A stretch of DNA of 64,000 nt from Oceanobacillus jordanicus (GCF_022095695.1 NZ_JAIFZM010000012.1:1-64000); one strand, 5' to 3'. Shown: positions 7,945 to 16,562, counted from the stretch's first letter. Notes: generated by a model not told the origin, from the sequence alone. Made by a program: numbers and translations.

Positions 7945-9642
7945 TTATAACGCTTTATCGTCCACACTTTCAAGCCATTCCTCGATAACCGCCACCGTAT
8001 CTTCCACTGTACCTTGCTCAAATGGTGATCTTAGGTTGGCAGCTTCGACGAGACCAAGGAAAGATTTAGATCCACCAAGTTTACAAAGATGTAGGTAATC
8101 TCCCCATGCCTTCTCTTGGTCTTCTCTAGATTTTTTCCAGAACTGGAATGCACAAATTTGTGCCAATGTGTAATCAATATAATAGAATGGAACATCATAG
8201 ATATGGCCTTGACGTTGCCAATAGCTACCAGCTTCCAAATAAGCATTTCCATCATAGTCAATGTGTGGAAGGTATGTTTCCTCTAGCTTTTTCCAAGCCT
8301 GCTTGCGCTCATCTGGTGTCCACTCTGGGTTCTCATAAACAAGGTGCTGGAATTCATCTACAGCAACACCATATGGAATAAAGTGTAGTCCACTTGCCAG
8401 GTGTGCATATTTATATTTTTCCGTATCCTCTTTGAAAAATAACTCCATCCATGGCCATGTAAAGAATTCCATGCTCATGGAGTGGATTTCCGCTGATTCA
8501 TATGTTGGGAACAAATACTCTGGCACTCCGATATTTCTGCTGGAATACGCTTGGAATGCATGGCCTGCTTCATGTGTCAGGACATCGATATCACCAGATG
8601 TGCCATTAAAATTAGCAAAGATAAATGGTGCTTGGTAGTCCTCGATTAAGGTACAATATCCACCAGCTTCTTTTCCTTTTTTCGCCTCTAGATCCATCAA
8701 ATTACGATCAAGCATGAATTGGAAAAACTCATTGGTTTCATCAGATAATTCCTTGTACATTTGTTTCCCGTTTTCGATGATCCATTCAGGAGACCCTTTT
8801 GGTGTGGCATTCCCTGTCTTAAAGTCAAAATTAACATCGTAGAATTTCAGCTTATCTACTCCGATTCGCTCGGCCTGCTTTTTATAAAGCTTAGAAGCAA
8901 GTGGTACGATGACATCTCGAACTTGTTTACGGAAGACGTCTACCATTTCTGCATTATAATCAATGCGCTGCATCCGTACATAGCCAAGTTCAACAAAGTT
9001 CTTATAACCTAATTTTACCGCGATTTCGTGACGTACTTTTACTAATTTGTCATAAATCTCATCAAATTTATCGGCGTGTTCTGAAAAGAAACCAGCACTC
9101 GCATTCATTGCTTCTTTACGTACAGCGCGATCTTTATGCTCTGCAAAAGGACCCAGCTGTGCTAAGGTATACGTTCCACCTTGGAATTCTACTTCCGCAG
9201 ATGCGACAAGCTTGGAATAGCTGGATGATAGTTTGTTTTCCTCCTGCAATAGATTCATAACTTCAGGTGAGAAGGATTTAATTTGGTAGTCGGCAATTTG
9301 GAATAGCTGAGAACCCCATTGGTTTTCCAACTCTTCTCGGTAAGGGGAGGAGACCAATTCTTTATAGAAAGCTGTTGCCATTTCAGATATCTCTGGACTT
9401 ACCTCGTCAAAAAAGTCCCGCTCTTTTTGATAGTAAGCATCATTTGTATCAATCGAAGCACGTATGTAGACAAGATTGAACATGGTAGCTAATGTATTTC
9501 TTCTCTTATTAATTGCTTCGATCGCTTCTGTAGCTTCCTTATAGGAAGAAGCTTCTTTGAATTTGTTTAATAACGCGTTGAATTTCTCTTTTTCTGCTGG
9601 CATATCTGGTCGCTCATAAGTGTAATTTTCAAAAGTTTGCAT
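7945..9642 (-). CDS. M3-family oligoendopeptidase (PepF-like)
   Basis: A 565-residue cytoplasmic zinc metallopeptidase. The zinc-binding motif HEAGH is at residues 357-361 and the third ligand is expected in the segment ESAEIHSMSMEFF about 25 residues later, as in the M3 family. The N-terminal half is the helical oligoendopeptidase F domain. Such enzymes cut short peptides after uptake. Length fits the shorter M3 oligoendopeptidases of Bacilli (about 565 residues) rather than classic PepF (about 600). Single-gene unit with a good ribosome site (AAGGAGGG) upstream of the ATG. Confidence 0.92.
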   Translation of the reverse strand: MQTFENYTYERPDMPAEKEKFNALLNKFKEASSYKEATEAIEAINKRRNTLATMFNLVYIRASIDTNDAYYQKERDFFDEVSPEISEMATAFYKELVSSPYREELENQWGSQLFQIADYQIKSFSPEVMNLLQEENKLSSSYSKLVASAEVEFQGGTYTLAQLGPFAEHKDRAVRKEAMNASAGFFSEHADKFDEIYDKLVKVRHEIAVKLGYKNFVELGYVRMQRIDYNAEMVDVFRKQVRDVIVPLASKLYKKQAERIGVDKLKFYDVNFDFKTGNATPKGSPEWIIENGKQMYKELSDETNEFFQFMLDRNLMDLEAKKGKEAGGYCTLIEDYQAPFIFANFNGTSGDIDVLTHEAGHAFQAYSSRNIGVPEYLFPTYESAEIHSMSMEFFTWPWMELFFKEDTEKYKYAHLASGLHFIPYGVAVDEFQHLVYENPEWTPDERKQAWKKLEETYLPHIDYDGNAYLEAGSYWQRQGHIYDVPFYYIDYTLAQICAFQFWKKSREDQEKAWGDYLHLCKLGGSKSFLGLVEAANLRSPFEQGTVEDTVAVIEEWLESVDDKAL

Positions 9643-9750
9643 GATGACCCTCCTTTATCCTATTAATATTCGACATAAAAGGGGAGAATCCTTTTTCTCT
9701 AAATAAAATTATTATATAATGGAGCGAAGTCAGTAGGAGGAGCTATTAAA

Positions 9751-9945
9751 ATGCAAATAGATGGAAGACATCGTAAAAATATATACCCAGGACTTGAAGT
9801 TGAGGTCATTTTAAAGAAGGATCAAAGATCAGGAAATCGAACCGCAGGGATTGTAAAAGATTTATTAACAAAATCCTCGTTTCATCCACATGGCATAAAG
9901 GTTCGCTTAGAAGATGGACAGGTAGGAAGAGTAGTGTATGATTAA
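9751..9945 (+). CDS. ywbE: YwbE-family protein (DUF2196)
   Basis: A 64-residue protein with the compact basic fold of the YwbE/DUF2196 family: RKNIYPGLEVEVILKKDQ near the N-terminus, RTAGIVKDLLT in the middle and HPHGIKVRLEDGQVGRV near the C-terminus. These motifs are conserved from Bacilli to other bacteria, but no function is established. The beta-rich basic make-up suggests nucleic acid or ribosome contact, which is inference. AGGAGG lies upstream of the ATG, and TATAAT at 9715-9720 could be its -10 box. Confidence 0.85.
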   Translation: MQIDGRHRKNIYPGLEVEVILKKDQRSGNRTAGIVKDLLTKSSFHPHGIKVRLEDGQVGRVVYD

Positions 9946-10045
9946 GAAAGATAGTTAACTAGACTATCTTTCCGGCAATTGACTTTCCAACTGTTCACTT
10001 GTAGACTGTAAGTAGTTTACTATACATAAATCATGGGGTGAAAAG

Positions 10046-10330
10046 ATGATAGAAACTGTTCTAACTATTGGAGGCGTCACGGCTGCAATCCTTGTCGCGA
10101 TTAGTTTGTTTATTTCTAAAGCGGTATCAAAAGATAAATATATTGGATATTTCCCAAGTTTTATTGTTGCACTTGCTGGTGGGGTATTTATCGTGCTAGC
10201 CGCACTTGCTGGTAAAGCAGACATTATGGGACTAGGCTATGGTGGATGGGGAATCGCATTCTTATTTGCAGCAGCAGCTGGCATCCTTATCACAACTATA
10301 CTAGATTCGTCTGCAAACGCAGAGGCATAG
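10046..10330 (+). CDS. YesK-like small membrane protein
   Basis: A 94-residue protein made of three hydrophobic segments (about residues 5-25, 36-56 and 65-88) separated by short charged or glycine-rich turns, with the order and glycine pattern of YesK-like proteins. It should be an integral membrane protein; function is unknown. GGGGTG stands upstream of the ATG. A terminator follows within 60 nt, and a second small membrane gene, broken by a stop, follows that. Confidence 0.7.
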   Translation: MIETVLTIGGVTAAILVAISLFISKAVSKDKYIGYFPSFIVALAGGVFIVLAALAGKADIMGLGYGGWGIAFLFAAAAGILITTILDSSANAEA

Positions 10331-10348
10331 AAAATGATCGCACCAAGG

Positions 10349-10386
10349 AACCTGTAGAGGAGCAATGCTTTTCTACGGTTTTTTTT
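10349..10386 (+). terminator. Intrinsic terminator
   Basis: AACCTGTAGA (10349-10358) pairs with TCTACGGTT (10372-10380) with one bulged base, followed by six T residues. Confidence 0.7.
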
Positions 10387-10440
10387 ATAGAAGAAAACCA
10401 GTTTGATATCCCGATACTAAATGGAAGAGGGGCTATAGGG

Positions 10441-10632
10441 ATGAAGAAAATTGCCTTCTAGCTATTCTTAAAGCATTACATCGGATTCGTGTTGATCTTA
10501 CTGTTAATTACTTTCCTCCTCGGGTCTTCTAATGCCACATCAGTACCTTTCCTCGTAACAGTAGCACTGCCGATAACCGCAGTGATGCTTTTTACTGGAT
10601 GGGATGAAAAGTTAAAGAAATACTTGCCTTAG
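10441..10632 (+). pseudogene. Small membrane protein gene interrupted by an amber codon
   Basis: An ATG at 10441, preceded by AGAGGGG at 10424-10430, opens a 64-codon frame that would encode MKKIAF-X-LFLKHYIGFVL followed by two hydrophobic segments and a charged C-terminus ending KKYLP. Codon 7 (10459-10461) is TAG. A single base change from TGG would explain it. The rest of the frame stays open with sensible membrane-protein composition to TAG at 10630-10632. A terminator follows 7 nt later. Either the gene was recently lost, or a GTG at 10489 gives a shorter product. No close homologue is recalled. Confidence 0.55.
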
Positions 10633-10638
10633 AATAAT

Positions 10639-10671
10639 AAAATCCACCTGCAATAGAGCTAGGTGGATTTT
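10639..10671. terminator. Bidirectional intrinsic terminator
   Basis: AAAATCCACCT (10639-10649) pairs perfectly with AGGTGGATTTT (10661-10671) between the broken small gene and the convergent cvfB gene. Confidence 0.85.
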
Positions 10672-10676
10672 CTACA

Positions 10677-11531
10677 TTATTTTAAATACGTACTACCGTC
10701 ACGCTGTTCAACTTTTCCTTCTTTCATAAGCTTTCCAAGCGCCCGCTTAAATGCTGCTTTACTTATTTGGAAGGTTCCACGAATATCTTCTGGATCACTT
10801 TTATCACCAAATGGAATGACGCCACCACTTAGCTCAAGACGCTCCATAATTGCATCCGCATCTTCGCCCATGCTATCTTGCTTTAACGGGCGAAGCGAAA
10901 CATTTAATGTGCCATCAGGTCTTACTTCAATAACACGACCGGTTACAAACTCACCTAGGCGCGGCTCTGTTTTTCGTTCTGTGTAATGGATAAATCCACG
11001 GTAATCTTCAGTTGTTAGGAAAGCTGCTCCTTCTCTGCTTGTATGATACACCGTTCCCGAAACCTGTTGGTTTAACAATTCGTCGGGAGCAAGCTCCACT
11101 TCACGAGCAATCACACCTTCTGTTGCAGGGATGGCAAGTAATCTGTCTCTTTGGTCTTTGCCAAGTGTAACAAAAAGCTTGTCTCCTTTTTCGGGCCAGA
11201 CGGATTCAAACAGGGGGAGATCATCTTTGGAAACAAGTATTTCCTTTGTTGTACCAATGTTAACGAAAGCTCCAAGATTAGCAAGCACTTCTACCACTTC
11301 AGCCCAGCCATACTCATCCATTTGAATAGAAGGGAGTTTTGTTGTAGCTATCGTGTTTCCTTTTTTATCCTGGTAAAGGAAGACCTCTACTTCTTGGTCA
11401 ACTTCAAGCTCTGTTTCCGTTTCATTGTGGTGCAGCAATGCTTCTTCTAGATCTTTTTGCAGGACATAACCCGTATCAATTTTTCGAAGTACTACCATTG
11501 TTTGGATAGTACCTATAGGTAAATCACTCAT
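10677..11531 (-). CDS. cvfB: S1-domain RNA-binding regulator CvfB (YitL-like)
   Basis: A 284-residue CvfB-family protein. Several S1-like OB-fold domains come first, with GYGWAEVVEVLANLGAFVN-type repeats and a typical S1 segment near residues 145-215 (GTVYHTSREGAAFLTTED). A winged-helix domain occupies the last 65 residues (DIRGTFQISKAAFKRALGKL). CvfB binds RNA and influences virulence factor or exoenzyme expression in staphylococci. The start at 11531 is chosen over an ATG 48 nt upstream because AAGAAGG precedes it. A hairpin and a long structured region lie upstream on the same strand. Confidence 0.87.
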   Translation of the reverse strand: MSDLPIGTIQTMVVLRKIDTGYVLQKDLEEALLHHNETETELEVDQEVEVFLYQDKKGNTIATTKLPSIQMDEYGWAEVVEVLANLGAFVNIGTTKEILVSKDDLPLFESVWPEKGDKLFVTLGKDQRDRLLAIPATEGVIAREVELAPDELLNQQVSGTVYHTSREGAAFLTTEDYRGFIHYTERKTEPRLGEFVTGRVIEVRPDGTLNVSLRPLKQDSMGEDADAIMERLELSGGVIPFGDKSDPEDIRGTFQISKAAFKRALGKLMKEGKVEQRDGSTYLK

Positions 11532-11564
11532 TAGCAAACCTTCTTTCATTTTATGTAAGATTGG

Positions 11565-11597
11565 AAAAGGGGTACTCACTAGTAAGAGTACCCCTTT
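11565..11597 (-). terminator. Hairpin in the cvfB leader
   Basis: AAAAGGGGTACTC (11565-11577) pairs with GAGTACCCCTTT (11586-11597). On the minus strand the stem exits into CCTTTTCC just before the cvfB ribosome site, so it could end the upstream transcript or attenuate cvfB. The T tract is short. Confidence 0.6.
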
Positions 11598-11599
11598 GA

Positions 11600-11931
11600 T
11601 TTACAAAGTAACACATAAGATTTAAATTTTTATTAACCCCGAATAGATCGGGTGGGAAATTCTTTTTATAACCTCGGAAAACATACGATTTCCAGGCGTA
11701 TTTAGGCTACAAGCCATATATTCTTCCTTTATAATTCGAAAACCTTTATGAGGTTTTTTAGAATTTCACTTAACCGCGGTACGTGTTCCACTGGGTGTTC
11801 TCTAACTTAAGCAACATAAGCCCTACCTGCTCTTATGTCCTTGCGACCCCTTAGTCGCGCCAGTGTGAATAAGCATCTTCGATAAACATTGTAGAATGCC
11901 AGATCACTTATCTGTTACTTCTTTACTACCA
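11600..11931 (-). ncRNA. Unidentified structured transcript upstream of cvfB
   Basis: About 330 nt on the minus strand, between a good promoter (11938-11966) and the leader hairpin of cvfB, can fold extensively. Visible stems on the minus strand are GCGAC/GTCGC, CATAAG/CTTATG, AAAACC/GGTTTT, GGAAA/TTTCC and CCCGA/TCGGG, plus a long-range CACTGG/CCAGTG helix that closes the first two into a branched domain. I checked from memory for RNase P, tmRNA, SRP, T-box and common riboswitch signatures and found none. It may be a free small RNA or a long cvfB leader. Confidence 0.45.
11622..11717 (-). CDS. Possible 31-residue leader peptide
   Basis: Inside the structured transcript, AAAGGAAG followed 5 nt later by ATG opens a frame of 31 codons beginning MACSLNTPGNRMF and ending GLIKI. 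The ribosome site is good, but nothing else proves translation. It might couple translation to folding of the leader, or be chance. Confidence 0.22.
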   Translation of the reverse strand: MACSLNTPGNRMFSEVIKRISHPIYSGLIKI

Positions 11932-11937
11932 ACGTTT

Positions 11938-11966
11938 ATAATCTCATATATGTTGTGCATTGTCAA
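11938..11966 (-). promoter_or_regulatory. Sigma-A promoter reading toward cvfB
   Basis: On the minus strand TTGACA (11966-11961), a 17-nt spacer and GATTAT (11943-11938) form a good promoter. Transcription would start near 11931. Confidence 0.65.
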
Positions 11967-12110
11967 GAATAATTTCGAATGTAATACAACAAATGGAAAT
12001 ATCGGTCTGAGGTCGTAGATCATTCCAAACTTTCGGCGGGCGCATAAACGACAAAATACAATTAGAGTGTAACTACAGGCAATAAAAAAATAGAGAGCAG
12101 GGATTACTTT

Positions 12111-13553
12111 ATGAAACAAACTACAGAGATCCGCGAATTTGAACGATATACTGATGACATTTTGAAAAGATACAACGTACCTGGGTTTGCAATGGGAATA
12201 GCCGAATATGGTGAATTGGGTTATAAGAAAGAGTTTGGATTCCGGGACAGTGAAGCGAAGCTACCGTTATCTTTGGATACTGTCTTTGGGGTAGGCTCTA
12301 TAACGAAAGCCATTACAGCAATTGCTATTCTTCAGTTACAGGAGAAAGGGAAGCTTAACGTACATGACCCTGTCAGCAACTATTTACCTGAATTTAAACT
12401 CTCTAATGAAGAACAATCTAATAAAATAATGATTCACCACTTTTTGACACACTCATCAGGCCTTCCACCATTAGCCACGTTAATGGGCGCAGTAAAGAAA
12501 AGTATGGAAAGTGATCCAACTTTTAAAGTAGATCCAGAGCAAGGGAATCCATTGGATGCGATTCAAACTATAGATACACATGGGGATTTACTGGATGCTA
12601 TTACTAAAACTGAATTCACATTACTAGGGGAACCAGGAACAGAATTCAGTTATTCCAATGACGGATATGCTCATTTAGGTGCAATTATAGAAACGGTTAG
12701 TGGTATGTCGTACGAACAATATGTGCAAGAAAATATTTTCAACCCTGCTGGTATGCACCATAGTGTTTTTCAATATGAGGACTTGAAGGGATATGAAGAT
12801 ATAGCCGTCTTATATGCCTTGGAAACTAATGAGGATGAAAAAATGATAGCGAGGTCCAATCATCCATGGGATGCGCCAGCAATGCGTGCGGCAGGTTTTA
12901 TAAAGTCGACAGTGAATGATATGCTCAAATTTATGGAAATCATACGGAATGAAGGAAAAGTTGGAAGTGCAAGAATCCTATCCGCTGAAAGTGTGAAGGT
13001 TATGACGACGCCGTACATGCAATGCTCACATGACACTTATTACGGATATGGTGTCATGATTATTCCAGATTTCTTTGGATATAAGCTCATTCACCATGGG
13101 GGTGATATAAAAGGGGTAACAGCTCAAATGGGTATTCTTCCAGAACGCGGATTAACCGGAATATCGCTTGCAAATCTTGCAGAAGCCCCGTCTTCCAAAC
13201 TTTTATTTAGTGGATTTGCTAGTTACTTAGGAAAGCCTGCTGATGCTTCACACTTAGATGTCGAGATTGTCGACATACCACGTGAAAACTTAAAAGAGTT
13301 TGAAGGAACTTTCATGGCAAACGATGGCATGACAAGCACGTTTTATTTAGAAAATGGTGAGTTGTATGTGGCAATTCCTGGCTTTGTTACTAAAGTACTT
13401 AAACCAATTGGGAATGACCAGTTTTTAACATCCATGAGGGACCAGGATACCACCATTCGTTTTAGAAGAAATGAGAATAGAAATATTCATCGGGTTGAAG
13501 TTGCATTCCGACAAATTTCAAAGGTAGAGGAAGGTAATGAATCGATGAATTAG
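12111..13553 (+). CDS. Class C beta-lactamase-fold serine hydrolase
   Basis: A 480-residue penicillin-binding-protein/beta-lactamase superfamily protein. The SxxK motif is SITK in GVGSITKAI near residue 64, the tyrosine motif is YSN in FSYSNDGY near 180, and the third motif is HGG in IHHGGD near 330. A small beta-rich C-terminal domain (about 385-480) follows, as in PbpE-like esterases and peptidases. No signal peptide or membrane segment is visible, so a cytoplasmic location is likely, unusual for a true beta-lactamase. Substrate unknown; esterase or D-amino peptidase are possible. Single-gene unit ending in a terminator. Confidence 0.82.
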   Translation: MKQTTEIREFERYTDDILKRYNVPGFAMGIAEYGELGYKKEFGFRDSEAKLPLSLDTVFGVGSITKAITAIAILQLQEKGKLNVHDPVSNYLPEFKLSNEEQSNKIMIHHFLTHSSGLPPLATLMGAVKKSMESDPTFKVDPEQGNPLDAIQTIDTHGDLLDAITKTEFTLLGEPGTEFSYSNDGYAHLGAIIETVSGMSYEQYVQENIFNPAGMHHSVFQYEDLKGYEDIAVLYALETNEDEKMIARSNHPWDAPAMRAAGFIKSTVNDMLKFMEIIRNEGKVGSARILSAESVKVMTTPYMQCSHDTYYGYGVMIIPDFFGYKLIHHGGDIKGVTAQMGILPERGLTGISLANLAEAPSSKLLFSGFASYLGKPADASHLDVEIVDIPRENLKEFEGTFMANDGMTSTFYLENGELYVAIPGFVTKVLKPIGNDQFLTSMRDQDTTIRFRRNENRNIHRVEVAFRQISKVEEGNESMN

Positions 13554-13575
13554 ACTCCTACTTTTTGAAAAACAG

Positions 13576-13620
13576 AAACAGCCGAGGAACCAGTAATTAC
13601 AAGGTTCTAGGCTGTTTTTA
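13576..13620 (+). terminator. Intrinsic terminator
   Basis: AAACAGCC with an inner GGAACC arm pairs with GGTTC and GGCTGTTT (second arm ends 13617), followed by T residues. Confidence 0.8.
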
Positions 13621-13667
13621 ATTCTATTTATAAAATTAACACATAATCTCTCGAGAACAAATTGCTT

Positions 13668-14333
13668 TCAAGAAACCTTAGCTTTTTTTACAAACAACAG
13701 TTCGGAAAGCTTTAAAGAAAGATAAAAAAGGATAGCTGTTACCAAGCTAAGTGATATATATGGCTGGAAAGGAATGTACTTTTCCACGAGCAACACAAAC
13801 CCCGGGTCAAGGTCATTAAAGATGATTTCACGCTCCATTCCTAAAACATTTGTTAAAGGTGGGAGGGAGAAAATAATGGAGAAAAAATATAAAAATGCAA
13901 GCCCTCCAGTAGCCATTAGGAAGGAAGTAAGACCATAATATATTGGGATAGCCACTGCTTCTATCAATGCAGCCATACATAAAAGTACCAGCATATCCTT
14001 CCAGCTATAAATATAGTAGTTATTCTCAAATAAGAGACTAAGGACCTTTCCCCATAGTCCTTGATAAAAGATAAAGAATATACTTACCAATAAAATAGAA
14101 ACGTATCTACCTTGCACAATGGATGCTCTCTTAACAGGTAAACTAGACATATAGAGCCTACTTTTTGAACGCTGGTCTGTAAAAAACAAGCCGATCAGAA
14201 TGGTCATAACATATACATTGAAAACAAAGAATGACGGAAGCATAACAGCATAGAACAGCGGTATGGTTAGGAGAACAGTAAGCAATGTTCCCCAAGTGGG
14301 CATAATCAGGTCGTATTTCACAAAGTGTAGCAT
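13668..14333 (-). CDS. ABC-2 type transporter permease
   Basis: A 221-residue membrane protein with about six hydrophobic segments and no extracellular domain, typical of ABC-2 permeases. The internal motif SSLPVKRASIVQGRYVS near residue 58 matches the equivalent SSLPVKLHHVVLSRHLY of the neighbouring permease, so the two are paralogues forming a heterodimer. The start at 14333 is set by GAGGAGG 7 nt upstream. Last gene of a GntR-ATPase-permease-permease operon, with 13 nt to the previous gene. Cargo unknown; related operons export peptides or respond to wall-active antibiotics. Confidence 0.82.
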   Translation of the reverse strand: MLHFVKYDLIMPTWGTLLTVLLTIPLFYAVMLPSFFVFNVYVMTILIGLFFTDQRSKSRLYMSSLPVKRASIVQGRYVSILLVSIFFIFYQGLWGKVLSLLFENNYYIYSWKDMLVLLCMAALIEAVAIPIYYGLTSFLMATGGLAFLYFFSIIFSLPPLTNVLGMEREIIFNDLDPGFVLLVEKYIPFQPYISLSLVTAILFYLSLKLSELLFVKKAKVS

Positions 14334-14346
14334 GATAATCCTCCTC

Positions 14347-14988
14347 TCAAACTTTCGCTTTTTTTGTGTATATCCAGGCAGATAAAAGATAGGACAAGTA
14401 TAAGAATACAAGGGAAATTGCCACAAGGATAATGATTGGTTGGATTTCAATTAAATTGGAAAACCACGATAAAATCGGTTCGTGAAAAGTAATGAGATCA
14501 TTTCCAAGCGTGACTGAGAAAGCAAAGGTACTAAAAACTAGTAACCCCATCTGAATTACAAATGCTTTATTAAAGGATGTTACGAGATAGTAAATTGGCA
14601 TAGATAACGATACAACTATGCAAATCGTAGTAAACAATAACGTTATACTTAAGGCATCAATAGGTTGGGAAGTCAGATAAGGCAACCCCTTAGAAGCAAT
14701 GCTATCAACAAGCCAGACGTATAGAAGAAAGCCGATTAGAAATAAAAGCAAATACAGATGCCTGCTTAATACAACATGATGAAGCTTTACAGGAAGGCTA
14801 CTGATAAATCGATTTACATGATTACGATGATCAAAATAGAATAGATTAAAAAGGAAATGAATCATGATCACAAAGAAAAAATAACTTTCTGTAAATCCCA
14901 TCACATAAAATAATGGGATTAATAGCGCATTAAATCCGTAATAGAAACTATTAATATAGAAATCTTTTTTCATCAAGTGCAAAATCAT
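14347..14988 (-). CDS. ABC-2 type transporter permease
   Basis: A 213-residue, six-segment membrane protein paralogous to the permease downstream; both share the SSLPVK motif after the second hydrophobic segment. Its ATG overlaps the TGA of the ATPase gene (ATGA), and GGGAGG lies about 7 nt upstream within the ATPase coding sequence, so the two are translationally coupled. It would form the membrane channel with the other permease, driven by the ATPase. Confidence 0.82.
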   Translation of the reverse strand: MILHLMKKDFYINSFYYGFNALLIPLFYVMGFTESYFFFVIMIHFLFNLFYFDHRNHVNRFISSLPVKLHHVVLSRHLYLLLFLIGFLLYVWLVDSIASKGLPYLTSQPIDALSITLLFTTICIVVSLSMPIYYLVTSFNKAFVIQMGLLVFSTFAFSVTLGNDLITFHEPILSWFSNLIEIQPIIILVAISLVFLYLSYLLSAWIYTKKAKV

Positions 14989-15839
14989 TCAGGTCCCTCC
15001 CTTGTCAGGAAGTACATAATATCTTCCAGACTAGCTTTTTCCATTACTAAATCATCACTATAAGCATTAAAAACAGTGGGGTCACCTTCAAAGAGTGCTG
15101 AAAATCCATGCTGGCTCATTTTTATCCCCGAGAAGAGGGTTTCTGTATCTGCATCAATCATTTCCCGCTTCCCTTTCACAATATGGAACTGTTCCTGTAT
15201 TTCGAGCATGCTTTTTTGAAAAATAATTTCGCCTTTATATATGAAGACAATATAATCAGCTATTCGCTCAAGGTCTGTGGTGATGTGCGTGGACAGGAAA
15301 ATCGTCTGATTATCACGTAGCATTAGTTCCTGTAACTGATCAAGCAGCTCCCTACGGAAAATAGGATCTAGGCCTGAGGTTGGTTCATCCATAATAATAA
15401 ATTCAGGCTCATGGGCTAGCGCGAAAAGTAGCGAGCACTTCATTTTCATACCTTTGGAAAAATGCTTTAGTTTCTTCTTTAATGGTAAATCAAACTTTTT
15501 CACATATTGTTGGAACAGCTCCTCATTCCAATTTTCATAAAGTGGTGCAATAAAGGACTTCATTTTCTTAATGTTAAACTCCTCATACATATAGAGTTCA
15601 TCATAGACAAATCCAATTCGCTGCTTCATTCGATGGTTTTTATGGCTTTCATTAAATAGTGTAATGTCACCACTGTCAGGAGGAAGGAGGTCCATCAGCA
15701 TTTGGATGGTCGTAGTTTTGCCACTGCCATTTGGGCCAATAAAGCCAGTAACATAGCCTTGAGGAATCGATAAATTAATCGTGTCCAGTGTAAAATCTTT
15801 TCTCTTCTTCGTCACGTCATGAAACTCTACAGCATTCAT
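14985..15839 (-). CDS. ABC transporter ATP-binding protein
   Basis: A 284-residue ATPase. Walker A is GPNGSGKTT near residue 38, the signature is FSKGMKMK near 130 (the usual LSGGQ is replaced by a variant common in GntR-linked ABC-2 systems), Walker B is FIIMDEP near 152, and the H-loop is STHI near 190. The start ATG at 15839 is set by AAGGAGAG. The gene begins 4 nt after the GntR stop codon. It powers the two permeases encoded next. Confidence 0.9.
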   Translation of the reverse strand: MNAVEFHDVTKKRKDFTLDTINLSIPQGYVTGFIGPNGSGKTTTIQMLMDLLPPDSGDITLFNESHKNHRMKQRIGFVYDELYMYEEFNIKKMKSFIAPLYENWNEELFQQYVKKFDLPLKKKLKHFSKGMKMKCSLLFALAHEPEFIIMDEPTSGLDPIFRRELLDQLQELMLRDNQTIFLSTHITTDLERIADYIVFIYKGEIIFQKSMLEIQEQFHIVKGKREMIDADTETLFSGIKMSQHGFSALFEGDPTVFNAYSDDLVMEKASLEDIMYFLTREGPE

Positions 15840-15843
15840 GCAT

Positions 15844-16218
15844 CTACTCTCCTTCATAGTAAATCTCCAACAGTTCGATTAAGTCAGCTTTAGAAAGTCC
15901 AAGCCGTTTTCCTTCCGTTGTGAGTTTTTCCAGCTCATTCTCTAGCTCGCGAACCTGCCATTCTTTCAATACATGGGGCTGTTGTCCCGCAACAAAGGTT
16001 CCTTTGCCAACAGAGGATATAAGGTAGCCCTCATTTTCCAGATCCTCATAGGCCCTTTTGGTGGTAATCACACTTACCTTCAAGTCCTTGGCAAGCGCAC
16101 GCATGGAGGGAAGCGCATCGCCTTCCTTTAGCTCGCCTGAATAAATATGCTGTTTAATCTGTTCCTTGATTTGCTGGAACAATGGCTCTTTACTCATACT
16201 GGCAATTAGAATATTCAT
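15844..16218 (-). CDS. GntR-family regulator, YtrA/YhcF type
   Basis: A 124-residue regulator with an N-terminal GntR winged helix (FQQIKEQIKQHIYSGELK, then ALAKDLKVSVITTKRAYEDL) and a very short C-terminal tail of about 45 residues. That short tail marks the YtrA subfamily, whose members usually repress their own ABC transporter operons. GAGG precedes the ATG by 8 nt. An almost perfect inverted repeat lies 24 nt upstream of the start and is the likely operator. It is the first gene of the four-gene operon. Confidence 0.9.
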   Translation of the reverse strand: MNILIASMSKEPLFQQIKEQIKQHIYSGELKEGDALPSMRALAKDLKVSVITTKRAYEDLENEGYLISSVGKGTFVAGQQPHVLKEWQVRELENELEKLTTEGKRLGLSKADLIELLEIYYEGE

Positions 16219-16241
16219 TTACAAAACCTCATTTTGTTATT

Positions 16242-16271
16242 GTGTATATACATTATATACAATATATACAC
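16242..16271 (-). promoter_or_regulatory. Inverted-repeat operator of the GntR/ABC operon
   Basis: GTGTATATA (16242-16250) and TATATACAC (16263-16271) are perfect inverted repeats separated by 12 nt that also contain TATATAC. Repeats of this GTATATA type are usual for YtrA-type repressors. The site overlaps the expected promoter region of gntR. Confidence 0.75.
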
Positions 16272-16309
16272 ATTTGGTTCCTTTGTCAACTACTGTGGGA
16301 GAGAAGACG

Positions 16310-16562
16310 CCGGAATAAGTTAAACAGACGCAAAGGGAGGAGTGATTGACGCAGGAATAGGAAAAAGTGACGCGATGGAAGGGAGAAGAGAAGCAGCAAA
16401 AGAAAAAGTGGCGCAAGAGGAGCTAAAAGTGAAGCGTCAGCCCTAGGAAGTGAAGCGTGAGCGGCATGAAGTGAAACCACACCGGCATGAAGTGAAACGT
16501 CAGCTATGGGAACTGAAACGTCAACCGCCCAAACTGAAACCACCACCATCCAAATCGCCCGT
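16310..16562. repeat. Degenerate ~20-bp tandem repeat array (array 2)
   Basis: The left part holds loose units built on GACGCA or GACGCG. The right part (about 16425-16560) holds clearer 20-22-bp units reading AAGTGAAGCGTCAGC, AAGTGAAACCACACC, AAGTGAAACGTCAGC and AACTGAAACGTCAAC. The array lies between the gntR operator and the AEC transporter gene. The right-hand units match array 5 at 56.5 kb, and the layout resembles arrays 1, 3 and 4. Confidence 0.7.

Noticed and set aside
11761-11820. T-box antiterminator (TACCGCGG similarity)
   Set aside because: Only the last few bases match the conserved T-box sequence; the AGGGTGG half, stem I motifs and a downstream aminoacyl-tRNA synthetase or amino acid gene are missing.
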